A DNA stretch of 14,259 nt from Ethanoligenens sp047722935. Lineage in GTDB: Bacteria > Bacillota > Clostridia > Oscillospirales > Ethanoligenentaceae. The position numbers were made by a program, and so were the translations under genes. This document shows positions 12,832 through 14,259 of the stretch, piece after piece (positions within the stretch are counted from its first letter, which is position 1; each line of letters starts with the position of its first letter). The stretch lies in assembly GCA_047722935.1 (NCBI GenBank), contig JBDNZS010000069.1, positions 1-14,259 of the forward strand, written 5' to 3'. Below the pieces are notes generated by a model, which worked only from the letters and a program-made list of their open reading frames with translations, did not search any database and had not been told where the DNA came from.

Positions 12832-13996
12832 AAAGCGGCTGGTTTCGGCGGCTGTGCTGTTTGGCATGGCCGCTCTTTTTGTGCCCGCCGTTTCGGCGGC
12901 GAGCGTCCCCACGGACGGCACCGGCACGGTGATTGAAAACACCACGACCGACGCCAGTCAGCGGGAATTTTTTACGATCAAGACACCGGACGGAAATGTG
13001 TTCTATGTGGTGGTGGACAAAACGAAAACGGACGATAACGTGTACCTGCTCACGCCGGTCACGGAGGACAGTTTGAAAGCCCTCGCGGAGAGCGCCGCAC
13101 AGAAAAACAGCGTGACCGGAACGACCGGCACCTCCAGCAGCCTGTTCGGGAGCCTGTCCGGGACTTCTTCCGGCACAACCGGCACCGCGTCCGAGACGGA
13201 CGGCGGTTCCTCCGCGTCCGGCAGCGCGGCCAAGGCCACGGCGGCGAAATCGGCGGCATCCAAAGGCAACATCGCTTTTCTGGTGCTGGTGGTGCTTGCC
13301 GTGTTCGGGGCGGCGTACTACTTCAAAATTTACAAGCCCAAACACGCGCGCCCCGCCAATTCCTATGAGGCGGAACCGGATGAACCCGACGAACAGGGCG
13401 GCGGTTCCGGCGCGAACGAGGGCACCAGTGAATCGGAAGAAGCCACCCCACCGGCTCCCGCTCCGCAACCGGTAACGGAGCGGACGGCTCCGCGCCCCGA
13501 ACCGTCGCAGGTTCAACCTGAGCAGGCGCGGTCTGAACAGGCACAGCCCGCCCCGGCGCGGGAAGCGCCCGCCGACCGGCAGGAGCCGGAGAATCAGAGG
13601 ACGAACGAACGGGAATCGAATGCGTCCATCACGCCGCGTCCCCGCCGTGAGGATGCGCGGGCACCGGAAGAAGTGGAATCGGAACGGCTCGAACCGCACC
13701 AGTCCGTATCACCGCAAGCCACCGATAACGCTCCGGTACAGCAGGAGCAGCCGCAACCCGCGCCCAGGCAACAGGAAAATCCCACGTTCAATCCGCCGCC
13801 CGCACAAGGAAACGGGCTTTTAGCGCCGGACCCGGTGAAATCCGCCGTTCCGCCTCCTGTCCAAAAGACCGCCTCCATCCCGTATGAGCAGGAGGAACCG
13901 GAGGACAGAGAGGAACCGGAGCCGGACGATGAGGACGTTCAGGACTATGAGGACGGTACAGATCCGTTTGATTATTCCGGCGAGGAGGACACCTGA
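12821..13996 (+). CDS. DUF4366 family secreted/anchored conjugation protein
   Basis: The protein is 391 residues from ATG 12821 (GGAGG six bases upstream). Upstream in-frame sequence belongs to DUF4315. A signal peptide is visible: MRIKKR, a hydrophobic core at about 8-22, and VSA-A cleavage after residue 26. The DUF4366 core follows at about 28-95 ('SQREFFTIKTPDGNVFYVVVDKTKTDDNVYLLTPVTEDSL'). Next come a Ser/Thr/Gly-rich spacer (100-145), a membrane span at about 151-169 and a cytoplasmic, Pro/Glu/Gln-rich tail from 180 to the end. The core therefore faces outside and the long tail inside. The repetitive acidic tail is low-complexity and likely disordered. DUF4366 is a regular partner of DUF4315 in clostridial ICEs; its role is unknown, probably envelope-associated. 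Confidence 0.88.
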   Translation: MRIKKRLVSAAVLFGMAALFVPAVSAASVPTDGTGTVIENTTTDASQREFFTIKTPDGNVFYVVVDKTKTDDNVYLLTPVTEDSLKALAESAAQKNSVTGTTGTSSSLFGSLSGTSSGTTGTASETDGGSSASGSAAKATAAKSAASKGNIAFLVLVVLAVFGAAYYFKIYKPKHARPANSYEAEPDEPDEQGGGSGANEGTSESEEATPPAPAPQPVTERTAPRPEPSQVQPEQARSEQAQPAPAREAPADRQEPENQRTNERESNASITPRPRREDARAPEEVESERLEPHQSVSPQATDNAPVQQEQPQPAPRQQENPTFNPPPAQGNGLLAPDPVKSAVPPPVQKTASIPYEQEEPEDREEPEPDDEDVQDYEDGTDPFDYSGEEDT

Positions 13997-14169
13997 TGCG
14001 CTATTTCACGGACAGCCCGTATGAAAAGATCATGATGGAGACAGAGGAAATCCGCCCGGAGCTGCCGTCCCTGCCGCCCGGCCACCCCTGCCGTGGCTGC
14101 TCGTACTACAAAGGCGTCGTGTGCATCGGCTATTGCTGCCGGAAACTGTTGGAGGCGAAAAAGGCATGA
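13996..14169 (+). CDS. Small Cys-rich ICE protein (57 residues)
   Basis: ATG 13996 overlaps the DUF4366 stop (TGATG), with GAGGAGG about nine bases upstream. The product begins MRYFTDSPYEKIMMET. It has a Pro-rich centre (PELPSLPPGHPC) and a Cys cluster C-x2-C-x7-C-x3-C-C followed by RKLLEAKKA. The spacing suggests a small metal-binding knuckle. I recognise it only as the kind of short Cys-rich ORF that follows DUF4366 in such elements and can give no function. It is too short and too near the window end for long-ORF calling, but its overlap with DUF4366 and codon use support it as real. Confidence 0.7.
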   Translation: MRYFTDSPYEKIMMETEEIRPELPSLPPGHPCRGCSYYKGVVCIGYCCRKLLEAKKA

Positions 14170-14255
14170 CTTTTCATAAGCTGATTTATGTAGAGCTTTT
14201 CATAAATAAGCTTATGGCGAGTTTTAGGAAATGCGCAGGAATTGGCGTCAATTAA
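14166..14255 (+). CDS. 29-residue ORF overlapping the right-edge palindromes (doubtful)
   Basis: ATG 14166 overlaps the stop of the Cys-rich gene (ATGA), about ten bases after a GGAGG. It encodes 29 residues (MTFHKLIYVELFINKL..., ending CAGIGVN) to TAA 14253-14255. The sequence is AT-rich, unlike the upstream transfer genes, and is built largely from the two CATAA-N6-TTATG repeats. I do not recognise it. It may be a chance ORF across a recombination or junction sequence. Confidence 0.2.
   Translation: MTFHKLIYVELFINKLMASFRKCAGIGVN
14169..14222. repeat. Tandem CATAA-N6-TTATG palindromes, dif-like
   Basis: CATAA-GCTGAT-TTATG (14175-14190) and CATAA-ATAAGC-TTATG (14201-14216) repeat with a 26-base period. 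Both are preceded by CTTTT (shared CTTTTCATAA at 14170-14179 and 14196-14205). Each has two inverted arms around a 6-base centre, the geometry of XerCD/tyrosine-recombinase core sites. Against the Bacillus dif site, the first copy keeps ACTT, A-x-AA in the left arm and TTATGTA in the right arm. Function is inferred; they could also be operator sites. Confidence 0.4.
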
Positions 14256-14259
14256 GTCA

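Noticed and set aside
12788..13699. 303-codon Arg/Gly-rich minus-strand open frame
   Set aside because: It is antisense to DUF4366, with skewed composition typical of a shadow of a Pro/Glu-rich gene.
13420..13960. Repetitive Pro/Glu/Gln codons that could be read as a DNA repeat array or CRISPR
   Set aside because: There are no regularly spaced identical repeats; this is a low-complexity protein tail.
1..14259. tRNA, rRNA, CRISPR array or complete insertion sequence
   Set aside because: None could be recognised; no transposase reading frame or cloverleaf pattern was seen. The Maff2 repeats are coding sequence, not IS ends.

Overview
The window is part of an integrative and conjugative element (ICE) of a Gram-positive, clostridial-type bacterium. 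The evidence is gene content (Maff2-type small membrane protein, VirB6-like protein, PrgI, VirB4, DUF3849, CD1108-type lysozyme protein, DUF4315, DUF4366), strong GGAGG ribosome sites, frequent TTG starts and tightly overlapping genes. The transfer genes are visibly GC-rich with G/C-ending codons. The accessory block at 602-3661 is clearly lower in GC. A gut Oscillospiraceae/Lachnospiraceae-like host is plausible, but the species cannot be read from the sequence.

Left edge (1-601): the last 43 codons of a beta-propeller lactonase-family gene, a terminator, a leader with an SD-TTG and a strong hairpin, then a Maff2 gene broken after about 42 codons and closed by foreign sequence and a perfect 10-bp hairpin.

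Accessory block (602-3661, minus strand): five genes in one direction. In transcription order they are a transglutaminase-like protein, a 22-codon ORF, a WYL-domain regulator, a VOC/glyoxalase-fold protein, a TfoX N-terminal-domain protein and a GyrI-like ligand-binding protein. A good promoter for the block lies at 3721-3749. The block sits between two near-identical copies of the 5' end of the Maff2 gene (326-452 and 3924-4050). It therefore looks like cargo placed at, or recombined through, that gene.

Transfer operon (3826-14169, plus strand): leader with hairpin, intact Maff2, VirB6-like membrane protein, a conserved ICE protein fused to a GNAT acetyltransferase, a terminator-like hairpin, an MT-A70 adenine methyltransferase, PrgI, the VirB4 ATPase, DUF3849 protein, CD1108-type lysozyme protein, DUF4315, DUF4366 and a small Cys-rich protein. 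Together these supply the mating-channel membrane core (Maff2, VirB6-like, PrgI), its motor (VirB4) and its wall-degrading enzyme. Relaxase, coupling protein, topoisomerase and integrase are not in the window. No intergenic stretch exceeds 300 bases.

Right edge (14169-14259): AT-rich sequence with two tandem CATAA-N6-TTATG palindromes, resembling tyrosine-recombinase (dif-like) core sites, overlapped by a 29-codon ORF.

No wholly new system is evident. The best candidates for something undescribed are the paired, covarying leader hairpins in front of the two Maff2 copies, the Maff2-flanked cargo insertion, the GNAT fusion and the tandem palindromes at the right edge.
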